Assembly: GCF_017464355.1 (NCBI RefSeq)
Contig: NZ_JAFUAG010000004.1
Coordinates: forward strand, 1-64,000
Direction: 5' to 3'
Length of the DNA stretch: 64,000 nucleotides
DNA from: Ruminococcus sp.
GTDB lineage: Bacteria; Bacillota; Clostridia; Oscillospirales; Ruminococcaceae
The position numbers and the translations under genes are program-made. This document shows positions 8,662-15,683 of this stretch, one piece after another (within the stretch, counting starts at the first letter, position 1; each line of letters starts with the position of its first letter). The notes under the pieces were generated by a model, which saw only the letters and a list, made by a program, of their open reading frames with translations, ran no database searches and had not been told where the DNA came from.

Positions 8662-8726
8662 AACTACTTGACAAAGCAAAGTAGTTGTGCTATAATGTAA
8701 TCAAGCTACTAAGCAATGCAAAGTAG
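8662..8726 (+). promoter_or_regulatory. padR promoter with two matching operator palindromes
   Basis: TTGACA (8668-8673) and TATAAT (8691-8696), spacer 17. Two copies of CTACT-N11-AGTAG, 21 bp each, lie at 8664-8684 (over the -35) and 8706-8726 (around and after the transcription start), spaced exactly 42 bp, four helical turns. Presumed PadR autoregulation. Confidence 0.75.
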
Positions 8727-8744
8727 TCAGGAAAGGACAAAGAA

Positions 8745-9086
8745 ATGGATAATGCACAACTTTTGAAAGGTGTTCTTGAGGGCTGTGTGCTGGCTGTTAT
8801 ATCTGAGGGGGAAACCTATGGCTATCAGATAATCAGTGAGCTGGAGGCAGCGGGATTTGAGGACATCGGTGAGGGCACCTTGTATCCTGTACTGACGAGG
8901 CTTGACAAGAACAAGATGATACAGTGCAGACGTGCAAAATCTCCCCTGGGGCCTGTGCGGAAGTATTACAGCATAACCCCTCGGGGCGAGGAAGCCCTCA
9001 GCGACCTGAAAGCAAGATACAAAAAGATCACCCGGAGCGCTGAAAAGCTGCTGTACGGAGAATTTGACGACAAAACGGAGGAATAA
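8745..9086 (+). CDS. PadR-family transcriptional regulator
   Basis: A 113-residue winged-helix repressor of the PadR family, subfamily with a short C-terminal helix. Seen: LLKGVLEGCVLAVISEGETYGYQI, GEGTLYPVLTRLDKNKMI (the recognition helix), and GPVRKYYSITPRGEEAL (the wing). It binds DNA as a dimer and releases on ligand binding (family knowledge). Its own promoter carries two 21-bp palindromes that are good operator candidates. It is followed after two bases by a membrane protein with a HAAS-like domain, the usual partner of this subfamily. Inducer unknown. Confidence 0.93.
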   Translation: MDNAQLLKGVLEGCVLAVISEGETYGYQIISELEAAGFEDIGEGTLYPVLTRLDKNKMIQCRRAKSPLGPVRKYYSITPRGEEALSDLKARYKKITRSAEKLLYGEFDDKTEE

Positions 9087-9088
9087 CT

Positions 9089-10147
9089 ATGCTCAACACT
9101 CATGCGATATACATTGAAAAGCTTTCGCCCGAATACAAAAAGGTCTTCGGGCAGATAAGAAGCTATGTGCTGGCTGATAATGCCGATGAGATCAGGAACG
9201 AGGAGATACTCAGCGAGGTACTGGATTCTTTCCTTATGGCACAGGAAGCGGGTAAGACCCCTGAGCAGACGATAGGCAATGACCTGGAAGGCTACTGCAA
9301 AGGGCTCTGCTCTGAGGTGGGGATAAAAAGCAGGCTGCTGCATTTTGTGGAACAGCTCAGGCCTTTGTTTGTCTGCTACCTGTTTCTCTGTATTATTGAT
9401 ATTATAGACCTTTGGGGTAAAATATCAGACGGAGAGAGCATAGCGCTTTTTAAGTACAGGGGAGGCTTCAATATCGTGGCTTTTCTTATCGGCGGGATAA
9501 TATTCTATCTTTCGGGCGCAGTGACCGACTTGTTTACAAAAAAACTGCTGTTCTCAAAGCCTGAAAAGTATAGGAAGATATCATTTGCTGTAAGGACAGT
9601 GGTGATCGTTCTGATAGTTGGTGCTATCATATATTTTTTCAGGGGAAAAGAATGCGAGGGCACTTACCTTTGGATATCACTGGCTGTTACGCTGGCTTTT
9701 CTTGCAGCTGAAAGAATTATCTCCCGTAAAAGCAGAAGATACAGGAAAGAAAACAGGATATCTCTGGCTGACCTAGCGGGAGTATCGGGAAATGTTTACA
9801 GTGATCTGGAAAAGACCGAGATGAAGCGCTACGAGAGATTTGTCAGAAAGAGCGAGAGAAAAGGGCTGGGCAAGCCTGACTTTAGAAAGTTTCTTGAAAG
9901 CGAAAAGCGCAGCTGTCTCAGATGGGACAAGAAGCCTGTTTTCTATGGGGCGCTGGCAGTGGGTTCAACAGTTATAGGGTTTATATTTACCTTGCTGTGC
10001 GGCGGCTTTGAGGGTGTATCTGACGGGTTCGTCTTTGCTGGTGTACTGCTGGCTGTCGAGAGCTTTCTGATGTATGGTATTTTCAGGCTGGTGGACACGG
10101 GAACTAAAGCAAGGCTCAACTGGATAAATTCAAAGGAAGCAGAATGA
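9089..10147 (+). CDS. HAAS/DUF1048-like membrane protein, partner of PadR
   Basis: A 352-residue protein with a soluble N-terminal helical domain (about 1-80, ending AGKTPEQTIGNDLEGYCKGL) resembling the HAAS/DUF1048 domains that accompany PadR regulators, then about six membrane segments: four between residues 92 and 215 and two near 285-340, separated by a basic, charged loop. The HAAS domain is thought to sense or tether in PadR-controlled envelope systems; the actual role is unknown. Co-transcribed with padR (two-base gap). No enzyme motif is visible. Confidence 0.7.
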   Translation: MLNTHAIYIEKLSPEYKKVFGQIRSYVLADNADEIRNEEILSEVLDSFLMAQEAGKTPEQTIGNDLEGYCKGLCSEVGIKSRLLHFVEQLRPLFVCYLFLCIIDIIDLWGKISDGESIALFKYRGGFNIVAFLIGGIIFYLSGAVTDLFTKKLLFSKPEKYRKISFAVRTVVIVLIVGAIIYFFRGKECEGTYLWISLAVTLAFLAAERIISRKSRRYRKENRISLADLAGVSGNVYSDLEKTEMKRYERFVRKSERKGLGKPDFRKFLESEKRSCLRWDKKPVFYGALAVGSTVIGFIFTLLCGGFEGVSDGFVFAGVLLAVESFLMYGIFRLVDTGTKARLNWINSKEAE

Positions 10148-10251
10148 CAGATAAAGAAGCACAGGACTTCCCTGCAAAACAAATATGCCTACGAGTGTTG
10201 CAAAGACACCCGGGGGCATTGTTCTTTATTCTGATCGGTCAGGGCAGATGA

Positions 10252-10523
10252 TCATATGAATGCTGCCACGAGCTTTTTGAGCTTTTCAAAGTATTTATCT
10301 TTCTTTGTATCGAACATGGTGCATTCATTATAACATTATACCCGTTTTTGCAGGCGCCCTGAGCTGTCAGGGAAACACAGCCTCCGCCGTCTACACCTAC
10401 AAGCTCCACTGTATCGATAACATTTTTTTTCAAAAATTCACAGAACTCATATTTTAAAAAGTCAGCATGGGCATGAACCACAGTTACTTCCTGCATATCT
10501 ATAACGAGCAATGCTTTTTTCAT
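10252..10523 (-). pseudogene. Relic of an isochorismatase-like cysteine hydrolase
   Basis: It begins with the family start MKKALLVIDMQE, then jumps directly to NVIDTVELVGVDGGGCVSLTAQGA, the region around the catalytic Cys, so most of the N-terminal half including the Lys of the triad is missing. After GYNVIMNA the frame shifts: the family C-terminus continues in the neighbouring frame as MFDTKKDKYFEKLKKLVAAFI with a stop at 10252. A deletion plus a frameshift make it non-functional. An intact homologue would be about 170 residues. The flank 10148-10251 shows no gene. Confidence 0.7.
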
Positions 10524-10645
10524 ATCATCTGCACCTCTGTCTAATAGTTTATGCACACATTTTATCGTGATACAGTTGATATGTCAACCTGAGGCTGTAT
10601 ATTGGTAAAGAACATGGTTTTGGCAGATATTTGCCTTATTTGATA

Positions 10646-10674
10646 TTGACCTGTGAGGAGGTTCATGTTATAAT
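10646..10674 (+). promoter_or_regulatory. Promoter of the rhodanese lipoprotein gene
   Basis: TTGACC (10646-10651) and TATAAT (10669-10674) with a 17-base spacer, 35 bases before the gene. Confidence 0.65.
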
Positions 10675-10709
10675 ATACTTAATGGGTATAACGAAGGTAT
10701 TAGAAAGCG

Positions 10710-11564
10710 GTGTTCATCTTGAAGAAGATAATTATAACTGTTCTGCTGGCTGCTGCTGCACTTATGTGTGCAGGCTGTAGCAACGAAGCGGCAAAAGACA
10801 TAACTGAAAGCTCAGCAGAGAACGACTCCTATGCAGCTGAGGGCTATTCACAGATATCACAGGCAGAAGCCAAGGCCATGATGACCAAGAACGACGGCCA
10901 TGTAATAGTAGATGTCAGGAACACAGATGAATATGCCGAGGGACATATCCCCGGGGCCATATGTGTGCCGGTCGAGAGCATAAAGGATACTCCCCCTGCT
11001 GAACTGCCTGACAAGACACAGAACATTCTTGTATACTGCCGCAGCGGCAGGCGCAGCAAGGAGGCTGCCAAGAAGCTGGCAGACCTGGGTTATGAGAATG
11101 TCTATGAATTCGGCGGGATAATAGACTGGACAGGTGAAGTTGTAAAAGACGAGCCTGCTGATACAAATTCAGAAAATAAGACGGAGGAGGCAGAGGCTGT
11201 TCAGATGGTACCTGTAGTCGAGATAGGCGGAAAGAAGTTCTATCCCATGATGGAGAACAATTCTTCTGCACAGGCTTTTCTTGAAAAGATAAGCGAAGAA
11301 AGCCTGCAAGTTGACATGAGCGATTACGCAGGCTTTGAAAAGGTAGGGCCGCTTCCCTGGGAGCTGCCGACAAATGATACGGAGATCACTACTTCTGCAG
11401 GAGATATAATACTTTATCAGGGCAACCAGCTGACTATCTACTATGATGAGAACACCTGGAGCTTTACCAAGCTGGGTCACATCAACGCTGACAGAGAAGA
11501 ACTGCTGGAAGCCATGGGCAACGGCGATACTACCGCAGTGTTCTATATGGAGTTTGAAGAATAA
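10710..11564 (+). CDS. Lipoprotein with rhodanese and cyclophilin-like domains
   Basis: A membrane-anchored extracytoplasmic protein. Lipoprotein signal with Cys23 (LMCAGC). Residues about 45-145 form a rhodanese domain with the full active loop ILVYCRSGRRSKEAA (Cys as persulfide carrier) and the GHIPGAICVP motif. Residues about 168-284 match a cyclophilin-like (DUF369/Cyclophil_like) domain, with KVGPLPWELPTND and GDIILYQGNQLTIYYD. The combination suggests sulfur or redox handling outside the cell plus ligand binding; the partner is unknown. Start uncertain: GTG 10710 or TTG 10719, both with weak ribosome sites. Confidence 0.85.
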   Translation: MFILKKIIITVLLAAAALMCAGCSNEAAKDITESSAENDSYAAEGYSQISQAEAKAMMTKNDGHVIVDVRNTDEYAEGHIPGAICVPVESIKDTPPAELPDKTQNILVYCRSGRRSKEAAKKLADLGYENVYEFGGIIDWTGEVVKDEPADTNSENKTEEAEAVQMVPVVEIGGKKFYPMMENNSSAQAFLEKISEESLQVDMSDYAGFEKVGPLPWELPTNDTEITTSAGDIILYQGNQLTIYYDENTWSFTKLGHINADREELLEAMGNGDTTAVFYMEFEE

Positions 11565-11567
11565 TAA

Positions 11568-11598
11568 AACAGCAGAGCCGAAAAGCTCTGCTGTTTTT
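11568..11598. terminator. Bidirectional terminator, rhodanese gene / original esterase end
   Basis: Exact 11-bp stem AACAGCAGAGC (11568-11578) / GCTCTGCTGTT (11585-11595) with U-run. It serves the rhodanese gene and, before the element inserted, the esterase gene ending at 11603 on the other strand. Confidence 0.85.
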
Positions 11599-11602
11599 GG
11601 TT

Positions 11603-11642
11603 TTAAGCTTTGAATATCATTCTCATGTAGTTGTAGAGGTGA
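11603..11642 (-). pseudogene. Severed 3' end of the esterase lipoprotein gene
   Basis: On the minus strand the bases read H-L-Y-N-Y-M-R-M-I-F-K-A-stop, the natural C-terminus of the esterase whose body lies at 22653-23605. Joining the two parts at the GA dinucleotides (11641-11642 and 22651-22652) gives an uninterrupted frame ...DASSVTP-HLYNYMRMIFKA. It is now separated from its gene by the integrative element and followed by the original terminator. Confidence 0.88.
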
Positions 11643-11666
11643 AGCGTAACGTACAAAAGTAAACGT
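11632..11666. other. attL of the integrative element
   Basis: Chromosomal half TGTA-N5, core GA (11641-11642), then element half N10 followed by ACAAAAGTAAACGT (11653-11666). The element arm is an inverted copy (12 of 14 bases) of the arm at the right end, at the same distance of ten bases from GA. Confidence 0.8.
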
Positions 11667-11709
11667 GTCTGAAACAACGTAAATAAAGGGGGGTTGACGG
11701 TTGTTGTAA

Positions 11710-11831
11710 TTCCGCAAAAGTGTACATATACGGAAACAATGTGGTTTATTGTTTTAGGTTAATATCAGTTTCTGTAAAACACATTACAAGACTTTGCGGA
11801 ATGTCTGTAAATAGATTATAGTTTTACGGAA
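11710..11831 (+). promoter_or_regulatory. Candidate res site for the resolvase (three imperfect palindromes)
   Basis: Three imperfect palindromes share half-sites near TTCYGYAAA: 11710-11735 (26 bp, TTCCGCAAA facing TTCCGTATA), 11770-11801 (32 bp, TTCTGTAAA facing TTCCGCAAA) and 11803-11831 (29 bp, GTCTGTAAA facing TTCCGTAAA). The third ends at the ribosome site of the resolvase gene. Three dimer sites upstream of the resolvase gene, with a wide gap after the first, is the classical Tn3/gamma-delta res plan. Confidence 0.6.
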
Positions 11832-11843
11832 GGAGATAGATAT

Positions 11844-12482
11844 ATGACGTATGGGTATTGCAGGGTATCAAGTGCAGACCAAAACCTCGATAGGCAATAT
11901 GCACAGTTAAGGGAGTATATAGATGATGATAAACTGATATTAGCAGACAGGCAGAGCGGTAAAGATTTTAACAGGCTATACTATAATCTGCTTGTAGGAA
12001 CTGATGATACAGCTCCCTTGCTTCGTAGAGGTGATTTGCTTATAATATGCAGCTTGGATAGATTAGGGCGTAACTACACAGAGGTGCAGGCACAGTGGCG
12101 TAAAATCACACAAGAGATAGGGGCAGATATACAAGTATTGGATATGCCATTGCTGAACACAAAAGGTAATGACAATTCACTCGACGGCAGGTTTGTATCA
12201 GAACTGGTGTTACAGATATTGAGTTATGTTGCTGAGAAGGAGCGTTTATCTATAAAGGCACGGCAAATGCAGGGTCTTGACTGTATGAGAGTGGTTGACG
12301 GTAAACGCTACTCAAACAAGACAGGGCGGCCATCAGGCAGACCACCAGCAGTATACCCCCAAAACTGGGCGGAAGTCTACGAACAATGGAAGCGTGGTGA
12401 TATAACAGCCTTAACAGCAAGGGAGATGCTTGCACTCAAAAAGAGTACGTTTTATAAACTGGCATCACAATATGAAGAATAA
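11844..12482 (+). CDS. Small serine recombinase (resolvase/invertase type)
   Basis: A 212-residue serine recombinase. Catalytic domain at residues 1-140: MTYGYCRVSSADQNLDRQ with Ser9 as nucleophile in the Y-x-R-V-S motif, LIICSLDRLGRNY, and the long E-helix LQILSYVAEKERLSIKARQ. A C-terminal HTH follows (GDITALTAREMLALKKSTFYK). The size fits resolvases and invertases, not integrases. AGGAGA precedes the ATG. With the three palindromes directly upstream it probably resolves dimers of the excised circle or co-integrates; being over its own promoter, those sites may also mediate autorepression. An invertase role is possible, but no inverted segment was seen. Confidence 0.92.
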   Translation: MTYGYCRVSSADQNLDRQYAQLREYIDDDKLILADRQSGKDFNRLYYNLLVGTDDTAPLLRRGDLLIICSLDRLGRNYTEVQAQWRKITQEIGADIQVLDMPLLNTKGNDNSLDGRFVSELVLQILSYVAEKERLSIKARQMQGLDCMRVVDGKRYSNKTGRPSGRPPAVYPQNWAEVYEQWKRGDITALTAREMLALKKSTFYKLASQYEE

Positions 12483-12485
12483 AAA

Positions 12486-12522
12486 AACAAGGTTCTGCAA
12501 TTGTGTGCAGAGCCTTGTTTTT
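12486..12522 (+). terminator. Terminator of the resolvase gene
   Basis: Stem AACAAGGTTCTGCA (12486-12499) / TGCAGAGCCTTGTT (12505-12518), one G-U pair, followed by a T-run, four bases after the stop. Confidence 0.85.
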
Positions 12523-12615
12523 AGCCTCTAAGAGGTGTTTTAATGTATATTGGTATAACTATACTATATAAAATATAAGCCCTCAGAACGCATTATATTT
12601 TGTGATAGAGGGTGT

Positions 12616-13035
12616 TTATTCTATCTGCTTTGCAAGACCTGTAATATAGGCTTCAAGCCTGATCTTATCCTCTCTGTCGAGCATACGGTATTTCTTTAAC
12701 AGAGCTGTCTCCTCCGCACTCTCTGTACACAGTCCAAGCATACGAAGCTTATGCTCTACTCGCTTCTCGGTAGTGTCAAGGTCATCAATGCTTATATTCT
12801 GTGGCTGTTCTGCGAAGAAATAGGAGAGTGTTATGCCAAATCCATCACATATCTTTTCAAGAGTAGAGAGCGTTGGCATTGTGTTCCTTATGAAAAGGTT
12901 ATTGAGAGAACTGTACGGAATATCGGACTCTTTAGCAAGACGGTATATAGTCCAGCCATAGCTCTCTAACAAGCTGTAAAGCCTGCCTATTATCCAGTTG
13001 TAGTCTGCTGTGTTCACTTGCCTTGCTTTAGCCAT
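12616..13035 (-). CDS. XRE-family repressor of the element
   Basis: A 139-residue regulator with an XRE-type helix-turn-helix at about residues 15-75 (IYRLAKESDIPYSSLNNLFIRNTMPTL, then LEKICDGFGITLSYFF) and a helical C-terminal part (TAEETALLKKYRMLDREDKIRLEAYITGLAKQIE type) common in phage and ICE repressors. It is the only clear minus-strand gene of the element and is divergent from the lipoprotein gene. The 200-base gap between them contains a promoter embedded in GTTAT/ATAAC palindromes. It is likely a switch protein holding the element silent, but which genes it controls beyond that promoter is inference. Confidence 0.85.
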   Translation of the reverse strand: MAKARQVNTADYNWIIGRLYSLLESYGWTIYRLAKESDIPYSSLNNLFIRNTMPTLSTLEKICDGFGITLSYFFAEQPQNISIDDLDTTEKRVEHKLRMLGLCTESAEETALLKKYRMLDREDKIRLEAYITGLAKQIE

Positions 13036-13139
13036 ATTCTCACTCTCCTTTACTACCTTATTATATCATAGTTACTTTTCAACATACAGATATAAAGAAG
13101 AGTTATTACAAATTGTCATTTTGCGAATATTTTGTTTAA

Positions 13140-13172
13140 GTTATTGACAAATAACGTGAGTTATGCTATACT
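13140..13172 (+). promoter_or_regulatory. Promoter of the element lipoprotein with overlapping operators
   Basis: TTGACA (13144-13149) and TATACT (13167-13172), spacer 17. GTTATT-N4-AATAAC (13140-13155) and ATAAC-N4-GTTAT (13151-13164) overlap the -35 and spacer; probable binding sites for the divergent XRE repressor. Confidence 0.65.
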
Positions 13173-13234
13173 CAAAGTGAGATATTATAATAGTTCATTT
13201 TAATTATAGATAATGTTTGAAAGGATATGATGAT

Positions 13235-14575
13235 ATGGTATTTAATGGTAAAGTTAAGTACATACTCGTTGCGGCTATGTGTCTTATACTTACTGCCTGT
13301 GGCTCAAAAGCAAATGCTGAGGATGATGGTTTCGGTATGGAGGACAGCAGGGCAAAGTCATCTTCTGCTTCTGACAGCAGCACATCAGGTGCGGCTACAG
13401 CAAATCAAAGCTTCAAGGCAAAACTGGAAGCAAAAGGAAGATACACTGCAAGAGATGTTGCTCTCGCTGTCTTTGAACAGCAGAAGCAAATCGCAGTTGG
13501 TACTGATACTATTACTGCTTCCGATGCGCAGAAATACACCTTCAAGTACACAGGAAAGTTTAATACCACAAATAAGTACTTCAACACATTAGGCACAGAG
13601 AATGTGGAGATAGAGGTCACTACGCCAGACGGTAAATCTATGCTTTGGTCTGTAGATGTAGAGGTAGTAGATACTACTGCACCTGTATTCAACTTTGTAG
13701 AGAAGCTGGAATGTGACGAAGATGAGACTATCGACATCAAGGGCAAGGTAGTAGCTGTTGATGCTATTGACGGCGAGGTAGAGGTAACTGCACTCTATGA
13801 CAAGGCAGACAAGGACACCTCTGCGGTAGGAGAGCATAAGATAATCTACTCTGCTACAGATAAGTCTGGCAACAAGGGTACTGCGGAAACTACTCTTACC
13901 ATCAACAAGGTCTTTGAGGCTAAAAATGAGGATATGTATGTATTGGCTGACGGTACAGTTACCTTTGCAGACAGGCATCAGGAGGCTAAATCCGATACTC
14001 TCATAAAGGGTACAAAGGTACACGTAAACGCTTCTGTTATAGGCACAAAGCTGGTACGCATAGAGGTAAACGGCAAGACAGTATTTGTACCGAGCAGCAA
14101 GCTGACAAAGGAAGACCCGATAGCCAAGGAGAAGGCAGAGAAGGAGAAAGAGGAAGCCGAGAAGAAGAACTCCGACAACGGCAATTCCGACAACGGTAAC
14201 TCCAACAACGATAACGGTAATTCCAATAACGGTGGCGGTAACAACAATTCCGACAACGGCAACTCTAATAATGGCGGTAACGGCAACTCCGACAATGGTA
14301 ACTCCAATAACGGAGGTGGTAACACCACTCCTACCTACACAGAGCCAGAGCCAGAAGAGGAAACTCCGTCTAACAACGATGGCGGTAACAATGACAATGG
14401 TGGCGGCGGTTATAAATACAAGGGCGATTACGGCGATGACGGTTACTATATGGATGACCAAGAATCGGGGTATGAATATCATGAAAATGCCGTTCTTATG
14501 CATGGCGACCCATTCGGCTGGGGCTTTGAGTATGATTACTGGTATGACCCGACCACAGGCGAGTGCTGGATTTAA
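13235..14575 (+). CDS. Element-borne lipoprotein with Ig-like region and Asn/Gly/Ser repeats
   Basis: A 446-residue secreted lipoprotein. Signal peptide and lipobox LILTACGS with Cys22. After a Ser-rich spacer comes a bacterial Ig-like/HYR-type region (about residues 130-230, DTTAPVFNFVEKL, then AVGEHKIIYSATDKSGNKGTAE), a basic-acidic helix (KEKAEKEKEEAEKK), and a flexible repeat built from NSDNG/NSNNG units at about 310-365, then an acidic, Tyr- and Gly-rich tail ending DPTTGECWI. I chose ATG 13235 since AAAGGA lies nine bases upstream. Function unknown; a surface adhesion or exclusion protein is a guess. It is cargo unrelated to DNA handling. Confidence 0.8.
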   Translation: MVFNGKVKYILVAAMCLILTACGSKANAEDDGFGMEDSRAKSSSASDSSTSGAATANQSFKAKLEAKGRYTARDVALAVFEQQKQIAVGTDTITASDAQKYTFKYTGKFNTTNKYFNTLGTENVEIEVTTPDGKSMLWSVDVEVVDTTAPVFNFVEKLECDEDETIDIKGKVVAVDAIDGEVEVTALYDKADKDTSAVGEHKIIYSATDKSGNKGTAETTLTINKVFEAKNEDMYVLADGTVTFADRHQEAKSDTLIKGTKVHVNASVIGTKLVRIEVNGKTVFVPSSKLTKEDPIAKEKAEKEKEEAEKKNSDNGNSDNGNSNNDNGNSNNGGGNNNSDNGNSNNGGNGNSDNGNSNNGGGNTTPTYTEPEPEEETPSNNDGGNNDNGGGGYKYKGDYGDDGYYMDDQESGYEYHENAVLMHGDPFGWGFEYDYWYDPTTGECWI

Positions 14576-14607
14576 TCAAACAATCTTGAATATTGACTAA
14601 CTAATAA

Positions 14608-14639
14608 GTACCTCTCACTTTCGGGTGAGGGGTATTTTA
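14608..14639 (+). terminator. Terminator of the lipoprotein gene
   Basis: GTACCTCTCAC and GGTGAGGGGTAT form a stem with a short TTTCG loop followed by TTTTAG. Confidence 0.75.
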
Positions 14640-14706
14640 GTGTTGAATCCTCAGCAGGAATGTGTTATCATATATAGTAAGAAATATTGTATTGGAAGGT
14701 GATATT

Positions 14707-15321
14707 ATGTTGTTCGTAAGCAAGATTGACTGTAATACAGCCATTGTAAAAGATACCACTGACAACACAGAAGAAAGTGTATCACTATCCACACTACGAA
14801 AGCTAAGGGGCATACTGGGTGTTTCTGATGACGGTATGAGGGTATTTACAAATGAAGAATGTATAGCCCAAGAAATAGTTACACTAAGGTTAAGGGGCTG
14901 CCGACTCCCCTACAAGCTGCGGGGTACAAAGCTCGCAGAATGTACCGATAAAAGCATAGAGAACGCTGTTATACCCTACGGGATCACTGCTATAGGTGAT
15001 GATGCCTTCTCAGGCTGCACTTGTTTGAGAACAATACAGATACCTTCCACTGTAAAGGCTATAGGAGAGAGAGCTTTTATGAACTGCTGTGCGTTGCAGA
15101 ATATATTTCTTCCAGAGAATGTTGAGTGTATAGGGCGTGGAGCGTTTGCTATGTGTGAGAGTTTACTGGAGGTCACTATTCCAAAGGGTGTAAGAGAATT
15201 AAAGCCAGCGACATTTATGGATTGTATCAGCTTGAAAAGAGTTGTGTTGTCAGACAGCAGGGCAAAGATATGTGACGGAGCTTTTTATGGGTGTGATAAT
15301 TATATCGCAGTAGTAAAATAG
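14707..15321 (+). CDS. BspA-type leucine-rich-repeat protein (LRR_5)
   Basis: A 204-residue protein. Residues about 85-200 are five tandem 23-residue BspA-type repeats, with the core pattern IGDDAFSGCTCLRTIQIPSTVKAIGERAF and the like. The first 80 residues (MLFVSKIDCNTAIVKDTTD) are non-repetitive and unrecognised. There is no signal peptide, so unlike most BspA proteins it may be cytoplasmic or exported another way. ATG 14707 has GGAAGGTG upstream. LRR_5 proteins are common accessory genes in gut bacteria and protists; the ligand is unknown. It has its own transcription unit inside the element. Confidence 0.8.
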   Translation: MLFVSKIDCNTAIVKDTTDNTEESVSLSTLRKLRGILGVSDDGMRVFTNEECIAQEIVTLRLRGCRLPYKLRGTKLAECTDKSIENAVIPYGITAIGDDAFSGCTCLRTIQIPSTVKAIGERAFMNCCALQNIFLPENVECIGRGAFAMCESLLEVTIPKGVRELKPATFMDCISLKRVVLSDSRAKICDGAFYGCDNYIAVVK

Positions 15322-15408
15322 CATTATTTCAGAGATGTAATAAAAACACGCAGGATAAACCTACGCAGATAAGATAGTTTTTCAGACAGCATAATATAAT
15401 TTATTACG

Positions 15409-15442
15409 GACGATTTATTGTAAAAATAAGTCGTCTTTTTTA
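15409..15442 (+). terminator. Terminator after the LRR gene; rest of 15322-15683
   Basis: GACGATTTATT (15409-15419) / AATAAGTCGTC (15425-15435), one G-U pair, then TTTTTTATT. The remaining AT-rich sequence before the polymerase gene shows no other ORF with a ribosome site and no clear consensus promoter. Confidence 0.75.
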
Positions 15443-15683
15443 TTTGTACTAAGATAGAAATCATTCAGCAGATTAGTTTTATTTTTGCGAGAACGGCTAA
15501 ACAGATATGAGCTGACTACAACTTTCTTTGAGATAAAAATACGATTAAAGGTCAGATATTAACGTTTAAGATATTACACAAAGTTTTTAAGGTGAGCGGC
15601 TTTTTTGGTGAGTTGAAACTATATTGTCAGTGGGGAATACAAGCATTCTCTACTCAGTTTTACCACCTACGGAGGCGTTTATT

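Noticed and set aside
11599..11700. tRNA gene as integration target of the element
   Set aside because: No cloverleaf or T-loop pattern; the flanks instead rebuild a protein-coding gene.
14160..14335. Possible CRISPR-like or tandem DNA repeat
   Set aside because: The repeats are codon-aligned NSDNG/NSNNG units within one reading frame with no spacers; simple coding repeats.
13589..14503. Long minus-strand ORF rich in Val/Ile opposite the element lipoprotein
   Set aside because: It is the antisense of the NSDNG/NSNNG repeats and Asp-rich coding sequence; no ribosome site and composition fits a shadow frame.
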